DNA from: Planctomycetota bacterium
Lineage (GTDB): Bacteria; Planctomycetota; Planctomycetia; Pirellulales; UBA7805
Assembly: GCA_003389215.1 (NCBI GenBank)
Contig: QQVP01000055.1
Coordinates: 1-64,000, forward strand
Direction of reading: 5' to 3'
DNA length: 64,000 bases
Made by a program: the position numbers and the translations under genes. Position 1 is the first letter of the stretch. The number at the start of each line of letters is the position of its first letter. Below the pieces are notes generated by a model. That model did not search any database and was not told the DNA's origin. It saw only the letters and a program-made list of their open reading frames with translations. This document shows positions 19,383 to 27,495 of the stretch, in pieces.

Positions 19383-19619
19383 ATGGAAATCAACCTTCAG
19401 TACTGCGCAATGTGAAACTACGAGCCACGGGCCGTCAGTTTGGCGACCAAGTTGCTCGAAACTTACAAGCAGAAGATCAAGAGCCTGACGCTGGTGCCGG
19501 GCTCGGGCGGCTGCTTCGAGCTGACGCTCGATGGCGACCTCGCCTACTCGAAGCTGGCCACGGGCGAGTTTCCCGACGAAGACCCGCTGGTCGATGAAGT
19601 CGGATCGAGACTTGGTTAG
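19383..19619 (+). CDS. SelW/Rdx-family selenoprotein with in-frame UGA, 78 aa
   Basis: Reading from the ATG at 19383, codon 11 is TGA (19413-19415). The frame continues open for 67 more codons to TAG at 19617-19619. The product reads [19 protein letters not shown], that is, CxxU at residues 8-11. This is exactly the redox motif position of SelW/SelT/Rdx thioredoxin-like proteins, and the sequence continues with [22 protein letters not shown] and [13 protein letters not shown] as in that family. GAGGAG precedes the start. selB and selA lie 2.8 and 4.8 kb downstream. Standard gene callers would cut this gene at the UGA. Confidence 0.88.
19413..19458 (+). promoter_or_regulatory. Candidate bacterial SECIS hairpin
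   Basis: After the UGA, a base stem CGAGC (19421-19425) pairs with GCTCG (19454-19458). An upper stem GG+GCC (19429-19433) pairs with GGC (19442-19444) and CC (19447-19448) around a two-base bulge. The apical loop GTCAGTTT starts 18 nt after the UGA and opens with G. Both features fit the loose published description of bacterial SECIS elements. Folded by eye only. Confidence 0.45.
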
Positions 19620-19684
19620 GGTGCGCTGATAACGGCAGTCGGATCGACGACGGCGTGTCGCACTCGTCGTGAACGCCAGCGCGG

Positions 19685-20215
19685 CTACGGCATCATCACC
19701 GAATTCGACTGCGGGTCGATGCCGACGCCGTCGCACAGCTCGGCCATCGCATCGAGCACCAACAGCAGGGCCCCCGGGTCGAGCATGCCGTCGATCTCGT
19801 CGGCCTCGGCGTCCTCACCGCCAATCTCCGCCGAATCGACATCGGCGTCGTCGCCCAATTGCTCGAAGTGCAACAGGTCGAAGCGGCCGTTGAAGTCGGC
19901 CAGGCGGTCGAAGCACTTTCGCTCCTCCGCATCGTCGATGAGCGGGAGCATCGCCGTGGAGAGCGAGGCGATTTGCTCTTCGACCTCTTCCCCCTCGACG
20001 TAGCTGATGTCGATCGCCGAATAGGCGTCGCTGGCGACGACGGTCATCGACTCGAAGCGACCCGCGTCGTCGCTGCGCACCCGCTGCAGATCGAAGTTGT
20101 GACTGAGACCGCCGATCATCTCCACGACGCTTTCTGCCGACGGCCGCTTGAGCGACTGCAGAAACAAAAAGTACGTCTCGCGCCAGCGATAGTGTTCGTC
20201 GTCGAAGAGTGACAT
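19685..20215 (-). CDS. Hypothetical acidic protein, 176 aa
   Basis: The protein begins MSLFDDEHYRWRETYFLFL. It has an N-terminal helix pair (KRPSAESVVEMIGGLSHNF), a strand-rich middle (SMTVVASDAYSAIDISYVEG) and a very acidic C-terminus (DADVDSAEIGGEDAEADE). I recognise no family. It is the last gene of a minus-strand run proC - 82-aa protein - this gene, with 74 bp to the 82-aa gene. The start is the ATG before SLFDDE, because the upstream extension is low-complexity. Confidence 0.65.
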   Translation of the reverse strand: MSLFDDEHYRWRETYFLFLQSLKRPSAESVVEMIGGLSHNFDLQRVRSDDAGRFESMTVVASDAYSAIDISYVEGEEVEEQIASLSTAMLPLIDDAEERKCFDRLADFNGRFDLLHFEQLGDDADVDSAEIGGEDAEADEIDGMLDPGALLLVLDAMAELCDGVGIDPQSNSVMMP

Positions 20216-20289
20216 TGCCCGACTTCCTTCTTGGTTAAGCTGTGCCGTCCAATCGCGTGTGGCGGCCGCTTCGATCTGCCCCACGCCCG

Positions 20290-20538
20290 TTACGTGTCTG
20301 CTTCCCACTCGCCATCTTCTTCGTTCGAGCCGAGGCCGCCCTGCCAACGTTCGAGCGCGGCCAGAGCGGCGTCGCGTTCGTCGCCCGTCCCCCAGACCGA
20401 CTCGCCTTGCTCAAGCCGGATTTCGTAGCGGCCCTCGCATTGGCAATCCTCCTCGCCACAGAAGTGCGGAAGGGAAGCAATCCACATAACACGATACAGC
20501 GGGATGTGCTTCTCGTCGATGACGCAAAAGATAGACAT
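20290..20538 (-). CDS. Small Cys-containing protein, 82 aa
   Basis: The protein contains a cluster PHFCGEEDCQCEGRYEIRL, whose three cysteines could bind a metal. A helix follows (DERDAALAALERWQGGLG). It begins five bases after the proC stop on the same strand and is surely co-transcribed with it. No function is known to me. Confidence 0.65.
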   Translation of the reverse strand: MSIFCVIDEKHIPLYRVMWIASLPHFCGEEDCQCEGRYEIRLEQGESVWGTGDERDAALAALERWQGGLGSNEEDGEWEADT

Positions 20539-20543
20539 CTCGA

Positions 20544-21362
20544 TTACTCTCCTAATTCGATGCTGCGCCGCGTGGCTGCCTCGACGGCAGCCGTCACGGC
20601 CGAACGCATTTGCTGCTCTTCGAGCACCGCCAGGCCGGCCAAAGTCGTGCCGCCCGGACTGGAAACTCTGGCTCGCACGACCTCCGGAGCCTCGCCGGTT
20701 TCCTGCAACAGCGTCCCGGTGCCGCGCACGGTGGCCACGGCCAGCCGCGCGGCGGTCGCCTCCTCCAAACCCATATGAATCCCCCCGGCCGTGAGTGCCT
20801 CGACGAGCACGCAGACGAATGCCGGTCCCGAGCCGGAAAGCCCCGTGACCGCGTCCAATTGCTCTTCGGGCAATTCGACCGCCATGCCGACCGCCGAGAG
20901 CAGGTCTTGAACGAGCTTGCCGTCGGCCGCGGTCGCCCCTCCGCCCAGACAAAACGCGCTGGCGCTTTCTCCGACCAGGCAAGGAGTGTTGGGCATCACG
21001 CGGGCGAAACGTTTCTCGTCGCCGAGTGCGCCGGCAAGCCGCGCCAGACGAACGCCCGCCGCGATCGAGACGACGAGCTGTCGCGTGGAGATCGCATCGG
21101 CGAGTTCGGCCAGCACCGCATCGATCTGCTGAGGCTTGACGGCCAAGAAGACAACGTCGGCATCCGCCGCCTCGTCGTTGGTCTCGACGACCCGACAACC
21201 GGGCACCATCGCCACGAACGCCTCGCGGGCCTCGGCGGTCGGATCGCTGGCGACGATTGCCTCGGCCGTCACGAGCTCCGCGCTCACGAATCCCCGCGCG
21301 AGCGCCTGGGCCATGCGGCCGGCGCCGACGAATCCGATCGATGCTGTCAAAGGTTGCGTCAT
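20544..21362 (-). CDS. proC: Pyrroline-5-carboxylate reductase, 272 aa
   Basis: This catalyses the last step of proline synthesis: reduction of pyrroline-5-carboxylate with NAD(P)H. The N-terminal Rossmann motif is GFVGAGRMAQALARGF. It is followed by VVFLAVKPQQ and the family block RVMPNTPCLVGESASAF. The C-terminal signature is SGSGPAFVCVLVEAL through VSSPGGTTLAGLAVLEE. The length is normal. The start at 21360-21362 is preferred, because the longer frame upstream lacks family similarity. Two small genes follow on the same strand. Confidence 0.95.
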   Translation of the reverse strand: MTQPLTASIGFVGAGRMAQALARGFVSAELVTAEAIVASDPTAEAREAFVAMVPGCRVVETNDEAADADVVFLAVKPQQIDAVLAELADAISTRQLVVSIAAGVRLARLAGALGDEKRFARVMPNTPCLVGESASAFCLGGGATAADGKLVQDLLSAVGMAVELPEEQLDAVTGLSGSGPAFVCVLVEALTAGGIHMGLEEATAARLAVATVRGTGTLLQETGEAPEVVRARVSSPGGTTLAGLAVLEEQQMRSAVTAAVEAATRRSIELGE

Positions 21363-21680
21363 CTTTATCGCACGAACGAAGAACGGTGATTCGACTCCAG
21401 CCCGGAACACGGCTCGCCACATTCTAGGCGGCTGCGCCAGCCGTTGGTAGCGGTAACAGCTTGCTACGAATGCATGCAATCCCGGGCGTTTCGCATCGCC
21501 GCGCGGCGCCACGCGTAAAATCACCTGGGCGCGGCTCCACGTTTTTGCCAAACTTCCGCCGCCGTCGACAGCCGAGCCTCGTCGATGGCGTGTCGATCGA
21601 CCGCCGCAGTGTCGATGTCGTCGATCCCGTTCTCACGTCTTGAATGAACTATGGAAACGTTTCGAGGAGACGTCGCCGTG
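21363..21680. other. Divergent intergenic region, nothing clear
   Basis: It lies between proC (minus) and the 201-aa protein (plus). GAGGAG near 21662 may serve the plus-strand gene. No hairpin or promoter pair stands out. Confidence 0.4.
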
Positions 21681-22286
21681 ATGAGCCTGGGCCGCCTGCT
21701 GTTCGCGTTGGTGATTCTGACCCTCGTGTCCGAAAGGGCGAACGGTGACGGACTGCTCGACCCGTTGAATTTGTTCAGCCGAGGCGAGACGTCGGACGAC
21801 GCCGCGCGCAAGTCGCGCGAGCCCAGGACGGCACCGCGACCGACCAGCTTCGGCAAGACCGCGGAACCCGAGTCGAGCCAGCTCTGGAGTCTGCCCCGTT
21901 TCGATCTGTTTGCCCGCTCTCAAGTACGCAACGTCGGTTCGTCGCTCGACCGCAGCGTCCGGCAAAGCTGGGCGAACACACGGGCCTATGGTCGTCACGC
22001 CGGTCAGGCGGCTTCGCAAACGGCGGGGCAATTCAATCACTTCGCCACCGCCACGTACCAGCGGACGGCCGACGCCCTCTCGCCGCAGAAGAACCTCGTA
22101 CGCATGCGGCGGTTTTCGGACGAAGTCCGCCACCGGCTGACGATGCCCTTCGTCACGTACGCCACCCCGGACGGTCGCCCGCCGCGCCAGGCCTGGGCCG
22201 ATCGACCCGCGCGGTCTTCGGCGCCGGAAGAAGACGGCACCCGAAGCGACGGCTGGCTGCAATTGCCGCGCTTGCACGGCGAGTAG
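21681..22286 (+). CDS. Secreted hypothetical protein, 201 aa
   Basis: A signal peptide (MSLGRLLFALVILTLVSERANG) is followed by a hydrophilic Arg/Ser/Gln-rich chain without recognisable domains. The chain includes SSLDRSVRQSWANTRAYGR and QFNHFATATYQRTADALSP. The start is chosen at the Met that opens the signal peptide; an earlier ATG at 21651 adds ten residues. It is co-directional with selB but 130 bp upstream, with no obvious link to selenium. Confidence 0.55.
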   Translation: MSLGRLLFALVILTLVSERANGDGLLDPLNLFSRGETSDDAARKSREPRTAPRPTSFGKTAEPESSQLWSLPRFDLFARSQVRNVGSSLDRSVRQSWANTRAYGRHAGQAASQTAGQFNHFATATYQRTADALSPQKNLVRMRRFSDEVRHRLTMPFVTYATPDGRPPRQAWADRPARSSAPEEDGTRSDGWLQLPRLHGE

Positions 22287-22404
22287 AATTGCCGATCACG
22301 ATGATTCTCCGTTGATCGCGCCGCGGGCCTCCGTTGATCGCGGGGCGCGAATGAATCCGCATCGTTCTCTCTCGCCCCTGGTCGTTCGCGCGCCCCACGA
22401 TCGG

Positions 22405-22410
22405 TAGAAT
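22405..22410 (+). promoter_or_regulatory. Possible -10 box directly upstream of selB
   Basis: TAGAAT lies six bases before the selB ATG, so a transcript would begin at the start codon. No good -35 is seen 17 bp upstream (TCGTTC). No Shine-Dalgarno sequence is present either, so a leaderless mRNA is possible. Confidence 0.3.
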
Positions 22411-22416
22411 GGGGTC

Positions 22417-24339
22417 ATGGCGACCGATCTCATTCTGGGCACCGCGGGCCACATCGATCATGGCAAGACCGCACTCGTGCGCGCGCTGACCGGCGTCGAT
22501 ACCGACCGCTTGCCTGAGGAGAAGAAGCGGGGCATCACGATCGATCTGGGCTTCGCGTCGCTGGAGCTCGGCGAGTTTCATCTGGGTATCGTCGACGTTC
22601 CCGGGCACGAGAAGTTCGTGCGCAACATGTTGGCCGGGGCGACCGCGGTCGATCTTGTGTTGCTGGTGGTGGCGGCCGACGATTCGGTCAAGCCGCAGAC
22701 CCGCGAGCATCTCGACATCTTGAAGATGCTCGACATCAAGACGGGCGTCATCGCCCTGACCAAGTGCGACGTTGCCGAGCCGGAGTGGCTCGAGTTGGTC
22801 GAGTCCGAGGTCCGAGACTTGGTCGCCGGCAGCTTCCTCGCCGAGGCTCCGCTGGTCCGCACCAGCGCGCACACGGGCGAGGGGATCGACAACCTCAAGA
22901 ATCGGCTGACGGCCGCGGCACAAGAGGCAGCGGCGCGGAGGCGGCAGAACGTCGCCGACGGCCCCTTTCGGCTCGCCATCGACCGTGTCTTCGCGATCGA
23001 AGGACACGGCACGGTCGTCACCGGGAGCGTGCTGGAGGGAACGGCCAAGCTTGGCGACACTCTGTCGCTCGAGCCGGGCGGACTCACCGCGCGGGTGCGG
23101 GGGCTGCAGAACCACGACGCGACCGTGGACGAGGTACATGCCGGTCAGCGAGCCGCGATCAACCTGGCGGGGGTTCACCACGATCAGCTCAAACGGGGCT
23201 GTGAGCTGGCGACATCCGGCTACCTGCTGCCGACGCGACTACTGACGGTCGAACTCGAGTTACTCCAGGATTCGCCACGCACCCTTAAGAACCGCAAGTC
23301 GATTCGAGTGCACATCGGCACCAACGAACGGATGGCTACCGTCGTGCTGCCCGAGCGTGACGAGCTACAGCCGGGCGAGCGATCGCTGGCCCAACTGTTC
23401 CTCAGCGGCGAAGTTCTGGCGACCTGGGGCCAGCCGTTCGTGTTGCGGAGCGAGTCGCCGATCGTCACCGTCGGCGGCGGCCGCGTGTTGGCTCCGCATC
23501 CTCAGAAACTCCGTCGCGATGCCAAGGAAGAGTGGGCGCGGGTCGGTGACCTCGCCAGCGAGGACGAGTGCCGGCGAGCCGCCGCGGCCATCTACTTCGC
23601 CGGACACCAGCCGTGGCAAGCCCGCGATCTGGTCCGCAATGCGGGCGTTCGCGATGCGGAAGCCGTCGTGCGACAGCTGCTCGATCGCGGTGACGTGCTC
23701 GAGCAGTTGACGCTCTCGCCGACGCGGACGTTGCTGGTCCATCAAGGCTACCTCGACGTTCTGGGGACTCGTATCGAGGCGGCGTTGCGCCGGCTGCACG
23801 AAGAGAACCCGCGGCAGCTGGTCTTCGAGCCGAGTCGACTCGCGGCCCGGTTCGCCTACCTCGACGAGGCCTTCTACCGTGCGGTCGTCGAACGACTGGC
23901 GGCCCAGGGTCGCGTCGAACTCTCACCCCGCGGCGTCGCCCTGGCGGGTCAGGGACCCCAGCTGACGAAGAACGAGAAGGCACTGCTACAGCAGATCATC
24001 GACGATTACCGCTCGGCGGGGCAGCGGCCGCCGACGCTCAAGGAGCTGAAGGCAAGCGTCACCAAAAACCAGGCCGCCGTGACGCAGCTGATCGAGTTGG
24101 CCGAGGCCCAGGGCCACCTGGTCCGCCTCTCGCCCGATCTCTATCTGCACGTCGAGGCGGAGCGGCAGATGCGCGAGACGCTGCGTGAACCGCTCGCCGG
24201 CGGCACGGGTCTGACGATGAGCGAAATCCGCGAGATTCTCGACACCTCGCGAAAATATGCCGTGCCGCTCTGCGAACACTTCGACCGCACGGGCTTTACG
24301 CGTCGCAGCGGCGACCTCCGCATACTGGCTGAGTCGTGA
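22417..24339 (+). CDS. selB: Selenocysteine-specific translation factor SelB, 640 aa
   Basis: This GTPase delivers Sec-tRNA(Sec) to the ribosome at UGA codons marked by a SECIS hairpin. The EF-Tu-like domain is clear: GHIDHGKT (11-18), GITIDLGFA, DVPGHEKFVRNM and TKCD as the G4 motif. Beta-barrel domains follow (ALTGVDTDRLPEEKKRGI is the SelB-type switch region). About 260 C-terminal residues have winged-helix character, ending YAVPLCEHFDRTGFTRRSGD. These repeats bind the SECIS RNA. The length matches bacterial SelB. selA follows after 128 bp. Confidence 0.96.
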   Translation: MATDLILGTAGHIDHGKTALVRALTGVDTDRLPEEKKRGITIDLGFASLELGEFHLGIVDVPGHEKFVRNMLAGATAVDLVLLVVAADDSVKPQTREHLDILKMLDIKTGVIALTKCDVAEPEWLELVESEVRDLVAGSFLAEAPLVRTSAHTGEGIDNLKNRLTAAAQEAAARRRQNVADGPFRLAIDRVFAIEGHGTVVTGSVLEGTAKLGDTLSLEPGGLTARVRGLQNHDATVDEVHAGQRAAINLAGVHHDQLKRGCELATSGYLLPTRLLTVELELLQDSPRTLKNRKSIRVHIGTNERMATVVLPERDELQPGERSLAQLFLSGEVLATWGQPFVLRSESPIVTVGGGRVLAPHPQKLRRDAKEEWARVGDLASEDECRRAAAAIYFAGHQPWQARDLVRNAGVRDAEAVVRQLLDRGDVLEQLTLSPTRTLLVHQGYLDVLGTRIEAALRRLHEENPRQLVFEPSRLAARFAYLDEAFYRAVVERLAAQGRVELSPRGVALAGQGPQLTKNEKALLQQIIDDYRSAGQRPPTLKELKASVTKNQAAVTQLIELAEAQGHLVRLSPDLYLHVEAERQMRETLREPLAGGTGLTMSEIREILDTSRKYAVPLCEHFDRTGFTRRSGDLRILAES

Positions 24340-24467
24340 GGGACCCACGTACAATGGGGGACGTGCGGCGGTGCCGCCGTCGTCACGAGCCAGGAGGCGG
24401 TGCCAATTGAGGAACTCACGCGTCGGGCTTGCTCGCGCTGAACCAACCAAGACAAAGGACTCCGGCC

Positions 24468-25865
24468 ATGGCCACCAAAATGCTGCGGAACATTCCTTCG
24501 GTGAGCGAGATGCTCGACAACCCTCGCATCCGTCCGCTTGTCGACCGACTCAGCCACAACGTGGTTGTCGACCGGATTCGCAACGTGCTCGACGACCTCC
24601 GCGAGGATGTCGCCAGCTCGAGCGGCAACGGCGGCCTGCCCGACATCGGCGATCTGGCAGAGCGAATCGCGCGACGAATTCTCGAGGGCGAGCAGCCGAG
24701 CCTGCGGCCGGTCATCAATGCGACCGGCATTCTGCTTCACACCGGCCTGGGCCGCGCGCCGCTGGCTGAAGAGGCGATCGAGGAGATGGTCGCCGTGGCC
24801 CGCGGATACGCCAGCGTCGAACTCGACCTGGCCAGCGGAAAACGCTCCCAGCGGGTCGTGGCCGTGGAGGGACTCTTGCAACAAGTGACCGGCGCGGAAG
24901 CGGCCGTCGTCTGCAATAACAACGCCGGCGCCACGATGCTCACCCTGGCCGCCTTGGCCGCCCAGCGCGAAGTGATTGTGTCGCGCGGTCAGCTGATCGA
25001 AATCGGCGGCAGCTATCGGCTGCCCGACGTGATGTCGGCTTGTGGTGCTCACCTGCGTGAGGTCGGTACGACCAACAAGACGCATCCCCACGATTACGAA
25101 CAGGCCATCGGCGAAGAGACGGCCGTGCTGATGCGTGTGCATCCCAGCAATTTTGTCGTGGTCGGATTCTCCTCGGCCGTCAGCTTACCGGAACTTGTCC
25201 GCATCGGCCGCGAACACAACTTGCCGGTCATCGACGACATCGGTTCGGGCGCCATGTTCCCGCTCGACGAGTTCGGGGCGGTCGGCGAACCGGTGGCCCG
25301 CGAGAGCATCGAGGCCGGGGCCGACCTGGTCTTGTTCAGTGGCGACAAGCTACTGGGCGGTCCTCAGTGTGGCATCATCGTGGGCAGACGACATCTGATC
25401 GATCGCATTGCCAAACATCCGATGATGCGGGCGATGCGGGTCGACAAGACGACGTTGGCCGGCCTGGCCGCGACGTTGCGACTGCACCGCGATCCCCAGC
25501 GGGCCCAGGCGTCGATTCCCCTGCTGCAGTTGCTAACCACACCGGTCGAGAATCTGCAGAACCGGGCCGAGCGGCTGGCCCCCCAGCTGGAAGCGTGCGA
25601 CGCGGTCGAATCGGCCGTCGCGATGCCGGAGGAGGCCTTCCTCGGTGGCGGGTCCGTCCCCACGCAGAAGCTGGAGACGTGGTGCGTGGCAATCACGCCT
25701 GCCCGCCAAAGTGCCGATCGCCTGGCGGCCTGGCTGCGCAAGGGTACGCCGGCGGTTGTCGGTCGCGTGCAGCATGATCAGTTACTGCTCGATCTGCGGT
25801 CGGTGCCTCCGCGCGACGATCAGGCCCTGGTGAACGCCGTCGGCGGGCTGAGCTCCTCCGATTAG
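24468..25865 (+). CDS. selA: L-seryl-tRNA(Sec) selenium transferase SelA, 465 aa
   Basis: This PLP enzyme turns Ser-tRNA(Sec) into Sec-tRNA(Sec) with selenophosphate. The N-terminal segment IPSVSEMLDNPRI is typical, as is PVINATGILLHTGLGRAPL. The glycine-rich turn is CNNNAGATMLTLAAL. The PLP-binding lysine is Lys294 in SGDKLLGGPQCG. The ATG at 24468 is preceded by AAGGA and chosen over a frame extension at 24429. The gene order selB-selA is reversed compared with E. coli. Confidence 0.96.
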   Translation: MATKMLRNIPSVSEMLDNPRIRPLVDRLSHNVVVDRIRNVLDDLREDVASSSGNGGLPDIGDLAERIARRILEGEQPSLRPVINATGILLHTGLGRAPLAEEAIEEMVAVARGYASVELDLASGKRSQRVVAVEGLLQQVTGAEAAVVCNNNAGATMLTLAALAAQREVIVSRGQLIEIGGSYRLPDVMSACGAHLREVGTTNKTHPHDYEQAIGEETAVLMRVHPSNFVVVGFSSAVSLPELVRIGREHNLPVIDDIGSGAMFPLDEFGAVGEPVARESIEAGADLVLFSGDKLLGGPQCGIIVGRRHLIDRIAKHPMMRAMRVDKTTLAGLAATLRLHRDPQRAQASIPLLQLLTTPVENLQNRAERLAPQLEACDAVESAVAMPEEAFLGGGSVPTQKLETWCVAITPARQSADRLAAWLRKGTPAVVGRVQHDQLLLDLRSVPPRDDQALVNAVGGLSSSD

Positions 25866-26390
25866 CCGGTGACGAGCTTCGTTGCGATCGGCCGTTCCCA
25901 ACGGGCCTGGCCCCTGCGTACGGGACTGACGTGCGGGACGGAGCGACGGTGCTGGGCACCGGCCGGGCTTTGCACAGCACAGGCCCCGCACACATCTATT
26001 GGGGGGAATGGGTCTCTCCATCCTGGCCCTCACAATACGTCCAGGCGTTCGATCCCGGGCCGGATTCGAGCCGATTTTCGCCAAATCCCCTGCTGGCACC
26101 GCTGCCTCGTTGCGATAAGATAGGGGGACGCGGGATTTGTACGGTCCGCCCGGGCGGTCTCGAGATCCCTCTAGGAGAAGCAGCTTAAGCGCCGCAACAG
26201 AGAGAATTCCTGGCGTTTTTCGAGGCGATAACGCAGACCGGCGGTAACCGTTTAGGCGAATCGTGACAACGTGGCGACTCTGGCGTCGAGGGAACGTGCT
26301 CTTCGGCCTACGTCGCCAAGGGATGACAACCGCTTCCGCATCATCGATGCGATGTTGTCGGCGGTTTTCGCAATCCATCGGCCGTAATCC
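25866..26390. other. Intergenic stretch after selA
   Basis: I looked here for a tRNA-Sec (a TCA anticodon in a TTCAAAA-type loop, long variable arm and 8-bp acceptor) and found none on either strand. A short palindrome CCGCCCGGGCGG lies near 26147 but has no T-tract. No gene is supported. Confidence 0.5.
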
Positions 26391-27221
26391 ATGCCAACGC
26401 GACTAAGAGTGTGGCTGTTGCCCTTCGTGTTGCTGGTCCTTCCGGCTGCGCTGCCGGTCGCCTGGGCCGCGGAGAGCAATATCCCCCTGCGTCACCATGC
26501 CTGGGGCAAGTTCGACAAGGGTGCCTGGCAGGTCGTTCGCGTGGTGACCGACACGCTCGACGAAGAGGGCAACGTCACCGCCACGACCACGACAACGCGA
26601 GAAACGACGCTGGTGCGTGTCTCGAACGATACGGTGAAGCTCAAGGTTCGTGTCACCGTCGACGTCGGCGGCAAGAAGTTTGACGCGCCCGAGCAGGTGA
26701 TTGTCGAAGGGGTCCACGGCGAGCCGGAGGGCGAGACGCAGGTGGCCAAAGTGCTCGACCCGCAGGTTGCCGAGATCGACGGCAAGAAGATTCTCTGCCA
26801 GGTGCACCAGTTCGAGATCGCGACCCCCGACGAGACCCGTACCGTCAAGCTCTACCATTCGCCGGAGGTTGCTCCGCATGTCCTGCGGCGCGAGACGGTG
26901 ACGACCAAGCTGAAGGGCCGCCGCCGCCGCTACCGAACGACAACGCACGTTGTGCAGCTCGATAGCAAGCGCGAGGTGCTCGACGAGGAACGCCGAACGG
27001 CCGTTGTCGAGACAGTTCACCAGAACAACAAGGGCACCACGATTACAGAGTCGGTGCATTCCGGCGAGATTCCTGGCGGGGTCGTTGCCTTCCGTGCGGA
27101 GGAACGGAATGCCGAAGGGCAATTGGTCCGCACCAGCCGGCTCGAGCTGGTCGACTACGGCTACTCGAAGAAGGAACGACGCGGACGACGAGCGCGTCGT
27201 GCCCGCCGTCGTAATCGCTAA
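26391..27221 (+). CDS. Secreted hypothetical protein, 276 aa
   Basis: A long signal peptide (about residues 1-26, LLPFVLLVLPAALPVAWA) is followed by a strand-rich domain beginning IPLRHHAWGKFDKGAWQ. Thr-rich strands (VTATTTTTRETTLVRVS) come next. The C-terminus is a basic tail of Arg (ERRGRRARRARRRNR). The pattern of repeated strands resembles planctomycete DUF6263-like envelope proteins, but I cannot name a family. The basic tail may bind nucleic acid or acidic polymer. Confidence 0.55.
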   Translation: MPTRLRVWLLPFVLLVLPAALPVAWAAESNIPLRHHAWGKFDKGAWQVVRVVTDTLDEEGNVTATTTTTRETTLVRVSNDTVKLKVRVTVDVGGKKFDAPEQVIVEGVHGEPEGETQVAKVLDPQVAEIDGKKILCQVHQFEIATPDETRTVKLYHSPEVAPHVLRRETVTTKLKGRRRRYRTTTHVVQLDSKREVLDEERRTAVVETVHQNNKGTTITESVHSGEIPGGVVAFRAEERNAEGQLVRTSRLELVDYGYSKKERRGRRARRARRRNR

Positions 27222-27251
27222 GCGCGATCGTCCGGTCGCGTCTCTCCCTTC

Positions 27252-27291
27252 CTTGCGCTTTGGCGGGTGTTCTTGCGCCCTGGCGGGCGTC
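27252..27291. repeat. Tandem duplication of a 20-bp unit
   Basis: CTTGCGCTTTGGCGGGTGTT is followed directly by CTTGCGCCCTGGCGGGCGTC, with four differences. It lies in the gap between the secreted protein gene and guaB. No function is evident. Confidence 0.5.
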
Positions 27292-27495
27292 TTGTTTCCC
27301 CACGTCATGGCGGGCCTCACCCCTGCCGCGACGGCTCGGCTCGCTGGGGTCCTGCGTGGCGAGCCGATTGTCAGCCGTCATATCGTGCGGCATAATGACT
27401 GATTCCACCTGGGGTAAGCGTGGCGGTCTCTAGCCCTCCCGCCGCCCCGCAGGTCGATCTTCGCCACGTTACATCCGACTGAGGACCTCGGGTCT

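Noticed and set aside
25866-26390. Possible tRNA-Sec gene near selA
   Set aside because: No TCA anticodon loop with matching stem, and no 8-bp acceptor pair, on either strand.
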